A stretch of 64,000 nucleotides of DNA, from contig NZ_JASZYK010000006.1 of the NCBI RefSeq assembly GCF_030317035.1, positions 248,001 through 312,000 on the forward strand, read 5' to 3'. This DNA is from Variovorax sp. J22G73. Its GTDB lineage: Bacteria; Pseudomonadota; Gammaproteobacteria; Burkholderiales; Burkholderiaceae_C. Of this stretch, positions 17,839 through 26,476 are shown one piece after another; the first letter of the stretch is position 1; every line of letters begins with the position of its first letter. The position numbers were made by a program, and so were the translations under genes. Below the pieces are notes generated by a model. That model saw nothing but the letters and a program-made list of their open reading frames with translations, had not been told where the DNA came from and searched no databases.

Positions 17839-18246
17839 ATGCCGCACCTGGTGATCCTCTACACGCCGAACATCGAGGCCGAGACCGACGTGTCGGCCCT
17901 GTGCCGCACGCTGGCCGACACCATGCTCGCGCAGCGCGACGAGGCCGACAAGCCGGTGTTCCCCATCGGCGGCACGCGCGTGCTGGCCTACCCCGCCGCG
18001 CACTACGCGGTGGCCGACGGCCAGGCCGACTACGCCTTCGTGTACCTCAACCTGCGCATGGCCGCGGGCCGCTCCGAGGCGGTGAAGAAGAAGGCCGGCG
18101 ACGACCTGCTGAGCACGGTGCGCGCGCATTTCGCGCCCATCTTCGCGCAGCGCCACATCGGCATCACGCTGCAGATCGACGAAAGCCCCGGGCAGGTGTA
18201 CGACGGCAAGCACAGCAACCTGCACCCCCTGTTCAACAAGACCTGA
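17839..18246 (+). CDS. hpaF: 5-carboxymethyl-2-hydroxymuconate isomerase
   Basis: Tautomerase-superfamily enzyme of 135 residues (CHMI). After Met removal the N-terminal Pro (MPHLVILYTPNIE) is the catalytic base, and the length and pattern fit HpaF rather than the 62-residue 4-oxalocrotonate tautomerase. It ketonises 5-carboxymethyl-2-hydroxymuconate before HpaG decarboxylation. It starts 16 bp after hpaD within the operon. Confidence 0.92.
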   Translation: MPHLVILYTPNIEAETDVSALCRTLADTMLAQRDEADKPVFPIGGTRVLAYPAAHYAVADGQADYAFVYLNLRMAAGRSEAVKKKAGDDLLSTVRAHFAPIFAQRHIGITLQIDESPGQVYDGKHSNLHPLFNKT

Positions 18247-18258
18247 GCGAAGGCCCCC

Positions 18259-19062
18259 ATGCTCTCTTCCGACACCATTGCCAAGCTGGCCGCAGAGCTG
18301 CACGAAAGCGAGAAGTCGCGCGTGCAGGTCGAGCACTTCTCCAAGCGCTTCCCCGAGATGACCATCGAAGACGGCTACGCCATCTCGCGCGAATGGGTGA
18401 AGCACAAGATTGCCGAGGGGCGCACCGTGAAGGGCCACAAGATCGGCCTGACCTCGCGCGCCATGCAGCAGTCCAGCCAGATCGACGAGCCCGACTACGG
18501 CACGCTGCTGGACGACATGTTCTTCGTGCAGGGCGGCGACATTCCGTTCCAGCGCTTCATCGCGCCGCGCGTCGAGGTGGAGCTGGCCTTCGTGCTCGGC
18601 AAGAAGCTGCAGGGCCCGAACGTGACCATCTTCGACGTGCTGGCCGCCACCGACTACGTGGTGCCCGCCATCGAGATCATCGACGCGCGCATCGAGCAGT
18701 TCGACCGCCACACCAAGGCCCCGCGCAAGGTGTTCGACACCATTGCCGACAACGCGGCCAACGCCGGCATCGTGATGGGCGGGCGCCCGGTGAAGCCCGA
18801 CGCGGTCGACCTGCGCTGGGTGAGCGCGCTGCTCTACAAGAACGGCGTGATCGAGGAATCGGGCGTGGCCGCGGCCGTGCTCAACCACCCCGCCACCGGC
18901 GTGGCCTGGCTCGCGAACAAGCTCGCGCCGTGGGACGAATGCCTGGAGGCCGGCGAGGTGGTGCTGGGCGGCTCGTTCACGCGGCCCACCACCGCCGTGC
19001 CGGGCGACACCTTCCATGCCGACTACGGCCCGCTCGGCGCCATTGCCTTCCGCTTTGTCTGA
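18259..19062 (+). CDS. hpaH: 2-oxo-hept-4-ene-1,7-dioate hydratase
   Basis: FAH-related hydratase of 267 residues that adds water to the decarboxylated intermediate. Motifs include GHKIGLTSRAMQ, the acidic metal site in RVEVELAFVLGK, AIEIIDARI and the late VLGGSFTRPTTAVPGD typical of HpaH/MhpD/XylJ hydratases. It follows hpaF by 12 bp and precedes the aldolase gene by 10 bp. Confidence 0.94.
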   Translation: MLSSDTIAKLAAELHESEKSRVQVEHFSKRFPEMTIEDGYAISREWVKHKIAEGRTVKGHKIGLTSRAMQQSSQIDEPDYGTLLDDMFFVQGGDIPFQRFIAPRVEVELAFVLGKKLQGPNVTIFDVLAATDYVVPAIEIIDARIEQFDRHTKAPRKVFDTIADNAANAGIVMGGRPVKPDAVDLRWVSALLYKNGVIEESGVAAAVLNHPATGVAWLANKLAPWDECLEAGEVVLGGSFTRPTTAVPGDTFHADYGPLGAIAFRFV

Positions 19063-19072
19063 AAAGAACCCC

Positions 19073-19894
19073 ATGCACACACCCCTCAACACCTTCAAGC
19101 AGGCCCTGCAGGCGGGCAAGCCCCAGATCGGCCTGTGGGTCGGCCTGGCCGACGGCTACGCGGCCGAGATCCTGGCGGGCACGGGCTACGACTGGCTGCT
19201 GGTCGACGGCGAGCACGCGCCCAACGACGTGCGCTCGGTGCTCGCGCAGCTGCAGGCCATTTCCAGCGCATGGTCGGCGCAGCCCGAGGCCGAGCGCTCG
19301 CAGCCGGTGGTGCGAATTCCGGTGGGCGACACCACGCTCATCAAGCAGTACCTGGACATCGGCGCGCAGACCATCCTGGTGCCCATGGTCGACACGGCCG
19401 AGCAGGCCGCACGGCTGGTGCAGGGTATGCGCTACCCGCCCGAGGGCATCCGCGGCATGGGCAGCGCGCTGGCGCGTGCCTCGCGCTGGCAGGCCTACCC
19501 CAACTACCTGCACGAGGCCAACGCGCAGACCTGCCTGCTGGTGCAGGCCGAGACGGTGGAGGCGATGAAGAACATCGACGCCATCGCGGCCACGCCGGGC
19601 GTGGACGGCGTGTTCATCGGCCCGGCCGACCTGTCGGCCTCGATGGGCTTCGTGGGCCAGCCCAACCACCCCGAGGTGCAGGCCGTGATCGCCGACGCGG
19701 TCGCGCGCATCCTGAAGGCCGGCAAGGCGCCGGGCATCCTATCGACCACCGAGGAGCAGGCGCGCAAGTGGCTCGCGGCGGGCGCGCTGTTCGTGGCGGT
19801 GGGGGTGGACACGATCGTGCTGGCGGCGGCGGCGAAGCAGCTGCTGGCGAAGTACAAAGGCGCGCCAGGCGCAGCGTCGCCCAGCGGCTACTGA
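19073..19894 (+). CDS. hpaI: 4-hydroxy-2-oxoheptane-1,7-dioate aldolase
   Basis: Class II HpcH/HpaI aldolase of 273 residues that yields pyruvate and succinate semialdehyde, the last pathway step. The motifs LLVDGEHAPND, VRIPVGDTTLIKQYLDIGAQ, LVPMVDTAEQA, the metal-binding VQAETVEAM and FIGPADLSASMG are all present. The ATG at 19073 was preferred to the longer frame from 19016, which overlaps hpaH. It closes the visible hpa pathway; hpaB/hpaC monooxygenase genes are absent from the window. Confidence 0.94.
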   Translation: MHTPLNTFKQALQAGKPQIGLWVGLADGYAAEILAGTGYDWLLVDGEHAPNDVRSVLAQLQAISSAWSAQPEAERSQPVVRIPVGDTTLIKQYLDIGAQTILVPMVDTAEQAARLVQGMRYPPEGIRGMGSALARASRWQAYPNYLHEANAQTCLLVQAETVEAMKNIDAIAATPGVDGVFIGPADLSASMGFVGQPNHPEVQAVIADAVARILKAGKAPGILSTTEEQARKWLAAGALFVAVGVDTIVLAAAAKQLLAKYKGAPGAASPSGY

Positions 19895-19915
19895 ATTCCC
19901 ACACCGGAGCCCTTC

Positions 19916-20389
19916 ATGCAACGCACGACCCTCGCGGCCCTCGCCGCCGCAGCCACCCTCTTCCTCGCCGCCTGCGCCCCCATGGGCTCGGGCAAGCCGC
20001 AAGGCACCACCGCCCAGCAGGAAGCCAACCGCCAGGCCGTGCTCGCCTTCTACGAGAAGGGCCTGAACCAGAAGGACGCCGAGGCGGCCCTGAAGTACGT
20101 GGGCAACCGCTACGTGCAGCACAACCCCACGGCGGCCGACGGCCCCGAGGGCTTTCGCAAGTTCATCGGCTTCCTGCGCGAGAAGTTTCCCAAGTCGCAC
20201 AGCGACATCAAGCGCAGCTTCGTCGACGGCGACTACGTGATCCTGCATGTGAACGCGGTGCGCGAGCCGGGCACGCGCGGCAGCGCCATCGTGGACATCT
20301 TCAAGCTGGAGAACGGCAAGATCGTCGAGCACTGGGACGTGGTGCAGCCGGTGCCCGAGACGGCCGCGAACGCCAACACGATGTTCTGA
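19916..20389 (+). CDS. SnoaL/NTF2-like lipoprotein
   Basis: Protein of 157 residues with a lipoprotein signal (LFLAACAP, Cys20 as the lipidation site), then an NTF2-like fold of the SnoaL type: RQAVLAFYEKGLNQKD at the start and GSAIVDIFKLENGKIVEHWDVVQPVP at the end. Such proteins with the VQHNPTAADGPEGF stretch are common in proteobacteria. The catalytic or binding role is unknown. It sits between the hpa operon and the dehydratase cluster on the same strand. Confidence 0.87.
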   Translation: MQRTTLAALAAAATLFLAACAPMGSGKPQGTTAQQEANRQAVLAFYEKGLNQKDAEAALKYVGNRYVQHNPTAADGPEGFRKFIGFLREKFPKSHSDIKRSFVDGDYVILHVNAVREPGTRGSAIVDIFKLENGKIVEHWDVVQPVPETAANANTMF

Positions 20390-20434
20390 CCCTCCGCAGA
20401 CAAAGCCAGCAGCCATCCACGCACCGCCAGCCGA

Positions 20435-22168
20435 ATGACCACGCCCACCGACCCCACCAAGCGCTTTCGCTCCGCCACCATCCGCGAGGGCACCATCCGC
20501 GCGACCACGCGCAGCTTCCTGCACGCGCTGGGCCAGGACGACGAGGACATCGCGCGCCCGCACATCGGCGTGTTCCACACCGGCGGCGAAATGAGCCCGT
20601 GCAACCTCAACCTGCGCGAGCAGGCGCAGCACGCCAAGACCGGCATCTACGCGGGTGGCGGCACGCCGCACGAGTGCCCGGTGGTGTCGATCAGCGACGG
20701 GCTCACCATGGCGCATTCGGGCATGCGCTTCTCGCTGATCTCGCGCGAGCTCATCGCCGACAGCGTGGAAGCCTCCACGCGCGGCCACCAGTGGGACGGC
20801 ATCTTCGCCATCGGCGCGTGCGACAAGAACCTGCCGGGGCTGATGATGGGCATGGTGCGCTGCAACGTGCCCAGCGTGTTCGTGCACGGCGGCTCGGCGC
20901 TGCCGGGCCAGATGCCCGGCCCCGATGGCCGCGACCTGAACGTGGTCGATACCTACGAGACCATCGGCAAGGTGCTGGCCGGCACGGCCACCCCCGACGA
21001 ACTCGACGCCATGAGCCGCGCCTGCCTGCCCACGGCCGGCGCCTGCGCGGGGCAGTTCACGGCCAACACCATGGGCATGGTGTCGGAGGCGCTGGGCCTG
21101 GCGCCCGTCGGCTCGAGCATGGTGCCGGCGGTGTTCAGCGAACGCGCGCCGCTGATGCGCCGCGCCGCCAAGACGTTGATGAAGGCGGTGATGGGCGACA
21201 GCCCGCTGCCGCGCGACATCGTCACGCGCAAGGCGCTGGAGAACGCCTGCGCGGTGGTGTCGGCCACGGGCGGCTCCACCAACGCCGCGCTGCACCTGCC
21301 AGCCATCGCGCACGAGGCGGGCATTCAATTTCACCTGGACGACGTGGCCGAGGTGTTCGCGCGCACGCCGCTCATCGCCGACCTGCGCCCGGGCGGCCAG
21401 TACCTGGCGCGCGACGTGTTCTACATCGGCGGCGCGGGCGTCATCCTGCGCACGCTGCTGGAGCAGGGCTTCCTGCACGGCGACGCGCTCACCTTCACCG
21501 GGCGCACCATGGCCGAGGAGCTGGCCGGCGCGCTGGCGCCCGACGGCCGCGTGGTGCGCGAGGCGGGCAACCCGATCACGCGCGACGGCGGGCTGGCGGT
21601 GCTCAAGGGCAACCTGTGCCCCGACGGCGCACTGCTGAAGACGGCGGGGCTGAAGGGCCTGGTGTTCCGCGGCCCGGCGCGCGTCTTCGACTCGGAAGAA
21701 CAGGCGCAGGCCGCCGTGCAGAACCGCCGCTACGAACCCGGCGACGTGATCGTGATCCGCAACGAAGGCCCCAAGGGCAGCCCCGGCATGCGCGAGATGC
21801 TGGGCATTACCGCCCTGCTCTACGGCCAGGGCATGGGCGACAAGGTGGCGCTGCTGACCGACGGGCGCTTCTCGGGCGCCACGCGCGGCCTGTGCATCGG
21901 CTACGCGGGGCCCGAGGCGGCCGACGGCGGCCCGATTGCGGCGCTGCGCGACGGCGACATGATCGCCATCGACGCGCGGGCCGAGGCGCGCAGCATCTCG
22001 GTGGAGCTGACCGCGCAGGAAATCACGTCGCGCCTGGCCGGACGTGAGGTAAACGCGGGGGCGCCGCGCGGGGGTTTGTTGGAAAAATACGCGCTCACCG
22101 TGCGCCCTGCCCATCAGGGCGCCGTGACCCACTCGGGCGCGGTCACCTGGCTGCGCGACGAGTCGTGA
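20435..22168 (+). CDS. IlvD/Edd-family dehydratase
   Basis: Fe-S dehydratase of 577 residues. The three cluster cysteines are visible (SPCNLN, GACDKNLPG and TAGACAGQFTANTMG), together with the C-terminal TDGRFSGATRG motif. Length fits dihydroxy-acid dehydratase (IlvD), the valine/isoleucine enzyme, but close paralogues dehydrate sugar acids. Its neighbours are a Bug binding protein, a class II aldolase and a PanE-like reductase rather than ilv genes, which favours a catabolic paralogue. I therefore give no symbol. Confidence 0.85.
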   Translation: MTTPTDPTKRFRSATIREGTIRATTRSFLHALGQDDEDIARPHIGVFHTGGEMSPCNLNLREQAQHAKTGIYAGGGTPHECPVVSISDGLTMAHSGMRFSLISRELIADSVEASTRGHQWDGIFAIGACDKNLPGLMMGMVRCNVPSVFVHGGSALPGQMPGPDGRDLNVVDTYETIGKVLAGTATPDELDAMSRACLPTAGACAGQFTANTMGMVSEALGLAPVGSSMVPAVFSERAPLMRRAAKTLMKAVMGDSPLPRDIVTRKALENACAVVSATGGSTNAALHLPAIAHEAGIQFHLDDVAEVFARTPLIADLRPGGQYLARDVFYIGGAGVILRTLLEQGFLHGDALTFTGRTMAEELAGALAPDGRVVREAGNPITRDGGLAVLKGNLCPDGALLKTAGLKGLVFRGPARVFDSEEQAQAAVQNRRYEPGDVIVIRNEGPKGSPGMREMLGITALLYGQGMGDKVALLTDGRFSGATRGLCIGYAGPEAADGGPIAALRDGDMIAIDARAEARSISVELTAQEITSRLAGREVNAGAPRGGLLEKYALTVRPAHQGAVTHSGAVTWLRDES

Positions 22169-22204
22169 GTTTTTTCACAACAACGTCCCGGAGCGAGACC
22201 CATC

Positions 22205-23197
22205 ATGACTTTCACCCGTCGCCAGATCCTGCAGACCACCAGCGCCTCGGCCTTGATGGCCAGCCTTGGCCAGAACGTCTTCGCGCAAGCGACGACGCTT
22301 GAAACCGCCACCATCGTCACCGGCTTCGCGGCCGGCGGCACGTCGGACACCACCTGCCGGCGCCTGGCGCTGAAGCTGAGCCCCGAGTACGCCAGGACGG
22401 CGGTGGTCGAGAACCGCACCGGCGCGGGCGGCCAGATTGCCGTGAGCTACGTGAAGGGCCGCCCGGCCGACGGCAGCACCATCCTGCAGACGCCGACCTC
22501 CATCCTCACGATCTACCCGCACATCTACAAGAAGCTGCCGTACGACCCGATGGTCGACATCACGCCCGTGAGCCTGGCCTGCATCTTCGACTTCGGCTTT
22601 GCCGTGGGCCCGGCCGTGCCGGCCAGCGTGAAGAGCGTGCCCGAGTTCCTGGCCTGGGCCAAGGCCAACCCGGACGGCGCCAACTTCGGCTCGCCGGCCG
22701 CGGGCTCCACGCCGCACTTCATCGGTGCGCTGCTGGGCAAGAAGGGCGGCGTGGAGCTCAAGCACGCGGCCTACCGCGGCACGCAGCCGGCCATGCTCGA
22801 CCTGCTGGGCAGCAACATCTCGGCGGTGTCGGGGCCGATCGGCGACATCACGCAGCACCTGCAGTCGGGCAAGGTGCGCATCCTGGGCGTGTCGGGTGCC
22901 AAGCGCAGCCGCTTCGCGCCCGATGTGCCCACCTTCGGCGAGCAGGGCATCCAGGACATGGCGCACAGCGAGTGGTTTGCCTTCTTCCTGCCGGCCAAGG
23001 CCTCGCCGGAGCTGGTGACCAAGCTGAACACCGCCATGAAGAACGCGCTGGCGCAGAAGGACGTGATCGACGGCCTGGGCACGTTCGGGCTGGAAGCGAT
23101 GTCTTCCACGCCCGCCGAGCTGGCCGCGCTGCTGAAGAAAGACACCGCCAAGTGGGCGCCGATCGTGAAAGAGGTCGGCTTCACCGCGGAAGGCTGA
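22205..23197 (+). CDS. Bug-family tripartite tricarboxylate transporter substrate-binding protein
   Basis: Periplasmic binding protein of 330 residues with a Sec or Tat-like leader (FTRRQILQTTSASALMASLGQNVFAQA). The Bug fold is shown by TGFAAGGTSDTTCRRLA, VENRTGAGGQIAVSYVK and the C-terminal TPAELAALLKKDTAKW. It is 37 bp after the dehydratase and 19 bp before the aldolase gene, so it probably recognises the substrate of this cluster. No TctA/TctB membrane partners are in the window. Confidence 0.88.
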   Translation: MTFTRRQILQTTSASALMASLGQNVFAQATTLETATIVTGFAAGGTSDTTCRRLALKLSPEYARTAVVENRTGAGGQIAVSYVKGRPADGSTILQTPTSILTIYPHIYKKLPYDPMVDITPVSLACIFDFGFAVGPAVPASVKSVPEFLAWAKANPDGANFGSPAAGSTPHFIGALLGKKGGVELKHAAYRGTQPAMLDLLGSNISAVSGPIGDITQHLQSGKVRILGVSGAKRSRFAPDVPTFGEQGIQDMAHSEWFAFFLPAKASPELVTKLNTAMKNALAQKDVIDGLGTFGLEAMSSTPAELAALLKKDTAKWAPIVKEVGFTAEG

Positions 23198-23215
23198 ACA
23201 CATGAAGGAACTGCC

Positions 23216-24016
23216 ATGAACACACTCGCCACGCCCGCGCCGTCGTCCACATCGGCGCTGGTCCATCCCTCGATCCACCCCGACGAGCGCGCCGCGCGCG
23301 AGGAGCTCGCGGCCTGCTACCGCGTGTTCGCGATGCTGGGCTGGGTCGAGATGATCTACAACCACATCACGGTGCGGCTGTCCGACAGCGTGACCGGTGG
23401 CGAGAAGCAGTTCCTCATCAACCCCTTCGGCCTGCACTACAGCGAGGTGACGGCCAGCAACCTGGTGAAGATCGACCTGCAGGGCAAGGTGCTCGACGGC
23501 TCGACCTGGCCGGTGAACCCGGCCGGCTTCGTGGTGCACGCGGCCATCCACGACGGCCTGCCCGGCGCGCACTGCGTGATGCACACCCACACCACGGCCG
23601 GCGTGGCCGTGGCCTGCCTGCAGGGCGGCCTGCAGCAGACCAATTTCTATACCGCGCAGCTGCACGGCATGGTGGCGTACCACGACTTCGAGGGCATCAC
23701 CATCCACGCCGACGAGGGCCCGCGGCTGCTGAAGAGCATCGGCGAGCGCAACGCCGTCATCCTGCGCAACCACGGCCTGCTGGCCTGGGGCCAGACGCTG
23801 CCGCAGACCTTCGCCATTCTCTGGACGCTGCAGCGCGCCTGCGAGATCCAGATGGCCACCTTCTCGATGGGCGCCGCCATTCCGGTGAGCGAAGACATCG
23901 CGCAGCGCTGCACGCGCGACGCGCTGCAGTTCAGCCCCGAACACGGCGCCGGGCAGGACGTGTTCAACGCGCTCGTGCGCCAGGTCGACCGCATCGACCC
24001 CTCCTACCGCAACTGA
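23216..24016 (+). CDS. Class II aldolase/adducin-family protein
   Basis: Protein of 266 residues with the fuculose-1-phosphate aldolase fold. Zinc-binding and fold motifs are present: an early YNHITVRLSD, the HxH pair in CVMHTHTTAGVAVAC, the downstream LRNHGLLAWG His and the segment HGMVAYHDFEG. Family members cleave hydroxy acids or sugar phosphates, or act as decarboxylases. The partner genes suggest processing of a 2-oxo- or hydroxy-acid, but the reaction cannot be read from the sequence. Confidence 0.87.
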   Translation: MNTLATPAPSSTSALVHPSIHPDERAAREELAACYRVFAMLGWVEMIYNHITVRLSDSVTGGEKQFLINPFGLHYSEVTASNLVKIDLQGKVLDGSTWPVNPAGFVVHAAIHDGLPGAHCVMHTHTTAGVAVACLQGGLQQTNFYTAQLHGMVAYHDFEGITIHADEGPRLLKSIGERNAVILRNHGLLAWGQTLPQTFAILWTLQRACEIQMATFSMGAAIPVSEDIAQRCTRDALQFSPEHGAGQDVFNALVRQVDRIDPSYRN

Positions 24017-24037
24017 ACCCCTGGACCCCTGAACCCC

Positions 24038-25027
24038 ATGAAGATTTGCATCTACGGTGCCGGCGCCATCGGCGGCTGGATCGGTGTCGGCCTGGCGCAG
24101 GCAGGCCAACGGCTCAACGTGGTGGCGCGCGGCGCCACGCTCGAAGCGCTGCAGCGCGACGGCCTCTCGCTGGTGCGCGGCGGCACGGGTGGCGACGTGC
24201 GCACGCGCGTGCCCGTGCACGCGGTGGCCGACCCGGCCGAGCTCGGCGTGCAGGACCTGGTGGTCATCGCCGTGAAAGCGCCCGCGCTGGCCGGCGTGGC
24301 CGAGCGCATCGGCCCGCTCATCGGTGCCGACACCCTCGTGCTGGTGGCCATGAACGGCGTGCCGTGGTGGTTCCTGGAGGGCGGTTTCGGCGGCGAGATC
24401 ACCGGCCACCGCCTGGCCGCGGTGGACCCCGAGGGCGCCATCGCCAAGGCCATTCCGTCGCGCAACGTGATCGGCTGCGTGGTGCACGCGAGCTGCTCGC
24501 TCGACGGGCCGGGCGTGGTGCGCCACCACTTCGGCAACGGGCTGATCGTGGGCGAGCCTTCGGGCGAGGCCACGCCGCGCGTGCAGAAGCTGGTCGAGCT
24601 GCTGAAGAGCACCGGCATCGACACCACGCTGTCGCCGCAGATCCAGAAGGACGTGTGGTTCAAGCTGTGGGGCAACATGACGGTGAACCCCATCAGCGCG
24701 CTCACCGGCTGCACCACCGACCTGATCATGGGCGACGACTACGTGCGCGGCTTCATCTCGGCGGTGATGCTGGAGGCCAAGGAAATCGGCCGTCGCATCG
24801 GCATCGAGATCACCCAGAGCCCCGAAGACCGCCATGCCATCACGAAGAAGCTGGGGGCGTTCAAGACCTCGATGCTGCAGGACGTGGAGGCCGGGCGTTC
24901 GGTGGAACTCGACGCACTGGTGACGGTGGTGCGCGAACTGGGCGAGCTCACCGGCGTGGCCACGCCGTTCACCGATGCGCTGCTGGGGCTGGCGCGGCTG
25001 CGCACGCGGCAGCTCGGGTTGTACTGA
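24038..25027 (+). CDS. PanE/ApbA-like 2-dehydropantoate 2-reductase family protein
   Basis: NADPH-dependent ketopantoate-reductase-like enzyme of 329 residues. The Rossmann start (MKICIYGAGAIGGWIGV) is clear, and the C-terminal helical domain has the catalytic-Lys region QKDVWFKLWGNMTVNP and the SVELDALVTVVRELGE substrate-helix segment. True PanE makes pantoate for CoA, but the catabolic setting suggests reduction of another 2-oxo acid. It ends the four-gene run 20435-25027. Confidence 0.86.
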   Translation: MKICIYGAGAIGGWIGVGLAQAGQRLNVVARGATLEALQRDGLSLVRGGTGGDVRTRVPVHAVADPAELGVQDLVVIAVKAPALAGVAERIGPLIGADTLVLVAMNGVPWWFLEGGFGGEITGHRLAAVDPEGAIAKAIPSRNVIGCVVHASCSLDGPGVVRHHFGNGLIVGEPSGEATPRVQKLVELLKSTGIDTTLSPQIQKDVWFKLWGNMTVNPISALTGCTTDLIMGDDYVRGFISAVMLEAKEIGRRIGIEITQSPEDRHAITKKLGAFKTSMLQDVEAGRSVELDALVTVVRELGELTGVATPFTDALLGLARLRTRQLGLY

Positions 25028-25112
25028 TTGCCCGGGGAGCATTGCTCAGCGTGCGCGTCACCACCACCTGCGCGCCCATCTGCGCGCCCATCTGCTGCAG
25101 CGTGAAGCGAAA

Positions 25113-25295
25113 TTAGAAGCTGCCGACCTCGACCAGCACGCGCTGGATGTCGATGTGCAGGCGGTCTTCGAGCACCGTGAAGTACATGAAGTCTTCCGGG
25201 TCCTCGGGCGTGCCGAAGCCGTCGAGCGAAGTGCCCTGCGGGCTGCCGTGCCGGGCCAGGATCGGGGAGAGAAGCGCGGGATCCTTGATGTCCAT
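25113..25295 (-). CDS. Small hypothetical protein
   Basis: A 60-residue acidic protein (MDIKDPALLSPILARHG ... LVEVGSF) on the strand opposite the PanE-like gene. It uses a plain ATG with an upstream purine run (GGTTTCGGTCC region on the complement is weak). Coding character is supported by sequence complexity and by its lying in an otherwise empty gap beside the serine hydrolase gene. No domain is recognised. A short direct repeat, CTGCGCGCCCAT twice in tandem, lies at 25069-25092 just beyond its stop. Confidence 0.55.
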   Translation of the reverse strand: MDIKDPALLSPILARHGSPQGTSLDGFGTPEDPEDFMYFTVLEDRLHIDIQRVLVEVGSF

Positions 25296-25329
25296 GAGGA
25301 CTTTTCAGGGTTTCGGTCCTGGGTTCGTT

Positions 25330-26466
25330 TCAGGCCAGCGCGCGCCGGATGGCGGCCACGGCCCGCAGCGTGCGCGCGGTCGCGATGGCATCGATGGGCT
25401 GGTTCTGCGACGACAGCTTGGCAATGACCAGCTCGCTGCGCGGGTCGACGAACAGGTGCTGCCCGTGGATGCCCATGGCGAACAGCATGCCCGGCGCATC
25501 GTCGACCACGTACCAGCCGCTGCGGTAGCGCATCTTCATGCCCGCGAAGCCGGCGGCGAACTCGCCCTGGTTCCAGGCCGCGGCATCGCCGCCTTGCCAC
25601 GTGTCGTCGATCCAGGCGGCGGGCACCACGGCGCGGCCGTCGGCGGCGCGCCCTTGCTGCAGCACCCGCCAGCCCACGCGCGCCAGGTCGCGCGCCGTGG
25701 CGCACAGGCCGCCGGTGCAGCGGGCCGCGCCCTTGGCGTCGACGGTGATGCAAGCCGCGTCTTCCGCGCCCATGGGCACCCACAGGCGCTCGCTGGCGAT
25801 GGTGGCGAAGGGCTGGCCGGCCGCGCGCTCCATGACCAGCCCGAGCAGGTCGGTGTTGGCCGAGGTGTACTTGAAGGGGCCGCCGTGCGGCGCGTGCGTG
25901 GCCGTGGTGGTCTCGAAGAAGCTGCGCAGGTCCGAAGGCGGCTCGCCGGGGGTGGCCGGCTCCCAGCCGGTGGCGGCGCGGTAGGCCTCGGCGGCCTGCG
26001 CGTCGAGCACGACGCCGGTGCGCATGTCGAGCAGCTGGCGCACCGTGGCGCCCTCGAAGGCGGTGCGGGCGAGCTCGGGAACCACGGCCGACACCGGCGC
26101 TTCCACATCGAGCAGCCCCGCGCCGTGCAGCGCGCCGGCCACCAGGCCCACCACCGACTTGGTGGCCGACATGAGGATGTGCGGCGTGTGCGCCGCCATG
26201 CCCGCGTCGTAGAACTCGTGCACCACGCGGCCCTTGTGCATCACGACCAGGGCGTCGGTGCGGGTGAGCTGCTGGAACTCGGCGAGGTCCAGCGCGGCGA
26301 TGTCGGCTGGGAAAGGCGCGGCAGCAGCCGGGTCGTTGGCAATGTCCGCCACCGGCATGAGTTCGCGCACGTGCTGGAAGGCCCAGGTGCTGTGCGGCCG
26401 GGTGCGCCAGTTGGCGAGGGTCGCGCGGTCTGGCGCGGCGGGGGTTGCTTCGGTCGAAAGGTCCAT
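25330..26466 (-). CDS. Serine hydrolase (beta-lactamase/esterase family)
   Basis: Class C beta-lactamase-fold serine hydrolase of 378 residues. The SxxK catalytic tetrad is visible in LMSATKSVVGLVAGA (Ser nucleophile and Lys), and the second motif region lies in FKYTSANTDLLG. The C-terminal region has the AMGIHGQHLFVDP stretch seen in 6-aminohexanoate-dimer-hydrolase-like and EstB-type esterases. There is no signal peptide, so it is probably cytoplasmic. The ATG at 26466 was preferred; the frame runs open to 26559. The substrate is unknown. Confidence 0.85.
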   Translation of the reverse strand: MDLSTEATPAAPDRATLANWRTRPHSTWAFQHVRELMPVADIANDPAAAAPFPADIAALDLAEFQQLTRTDALVVMHKGRVVHEFYDAGMAAHTPHILMSATKSVVGLVAGALHGAGLLDVEAPVSAVVPELARTAFEGATVRQLLDMRTGVVLDAQAAEAYRAATGWEPATPGEPPSDLRSFFETTTATHAPHGGPFKYTSANTDLLGLVMERAAGQPFATIASERLWVPMGAEDAACITVDAKGAARCTGGLCATARDLARVGWRVLQQGRAADGRAVVPAAWIDDTWQGGDAAAWNQGEFAAGFAGMKMRYRSGWYVVDDAPGMLFAMGIHGQHLFVDPRSELVIAKLSSQNQPIDAIATARTLRAVAAIRRALA

Positions 26467-26476
26467 GCCCCCGAGT

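Noticed and set aside
22175..25042. A 955-residue minus-strand open frame over the Bug, aldolase and reductase genes
   Set aside because: It is antisense to three well-supported genes, has the low-complexity His/Arg/Ala-rich composition typical of shadow frames in GC-rich DNA, and shows no domain.
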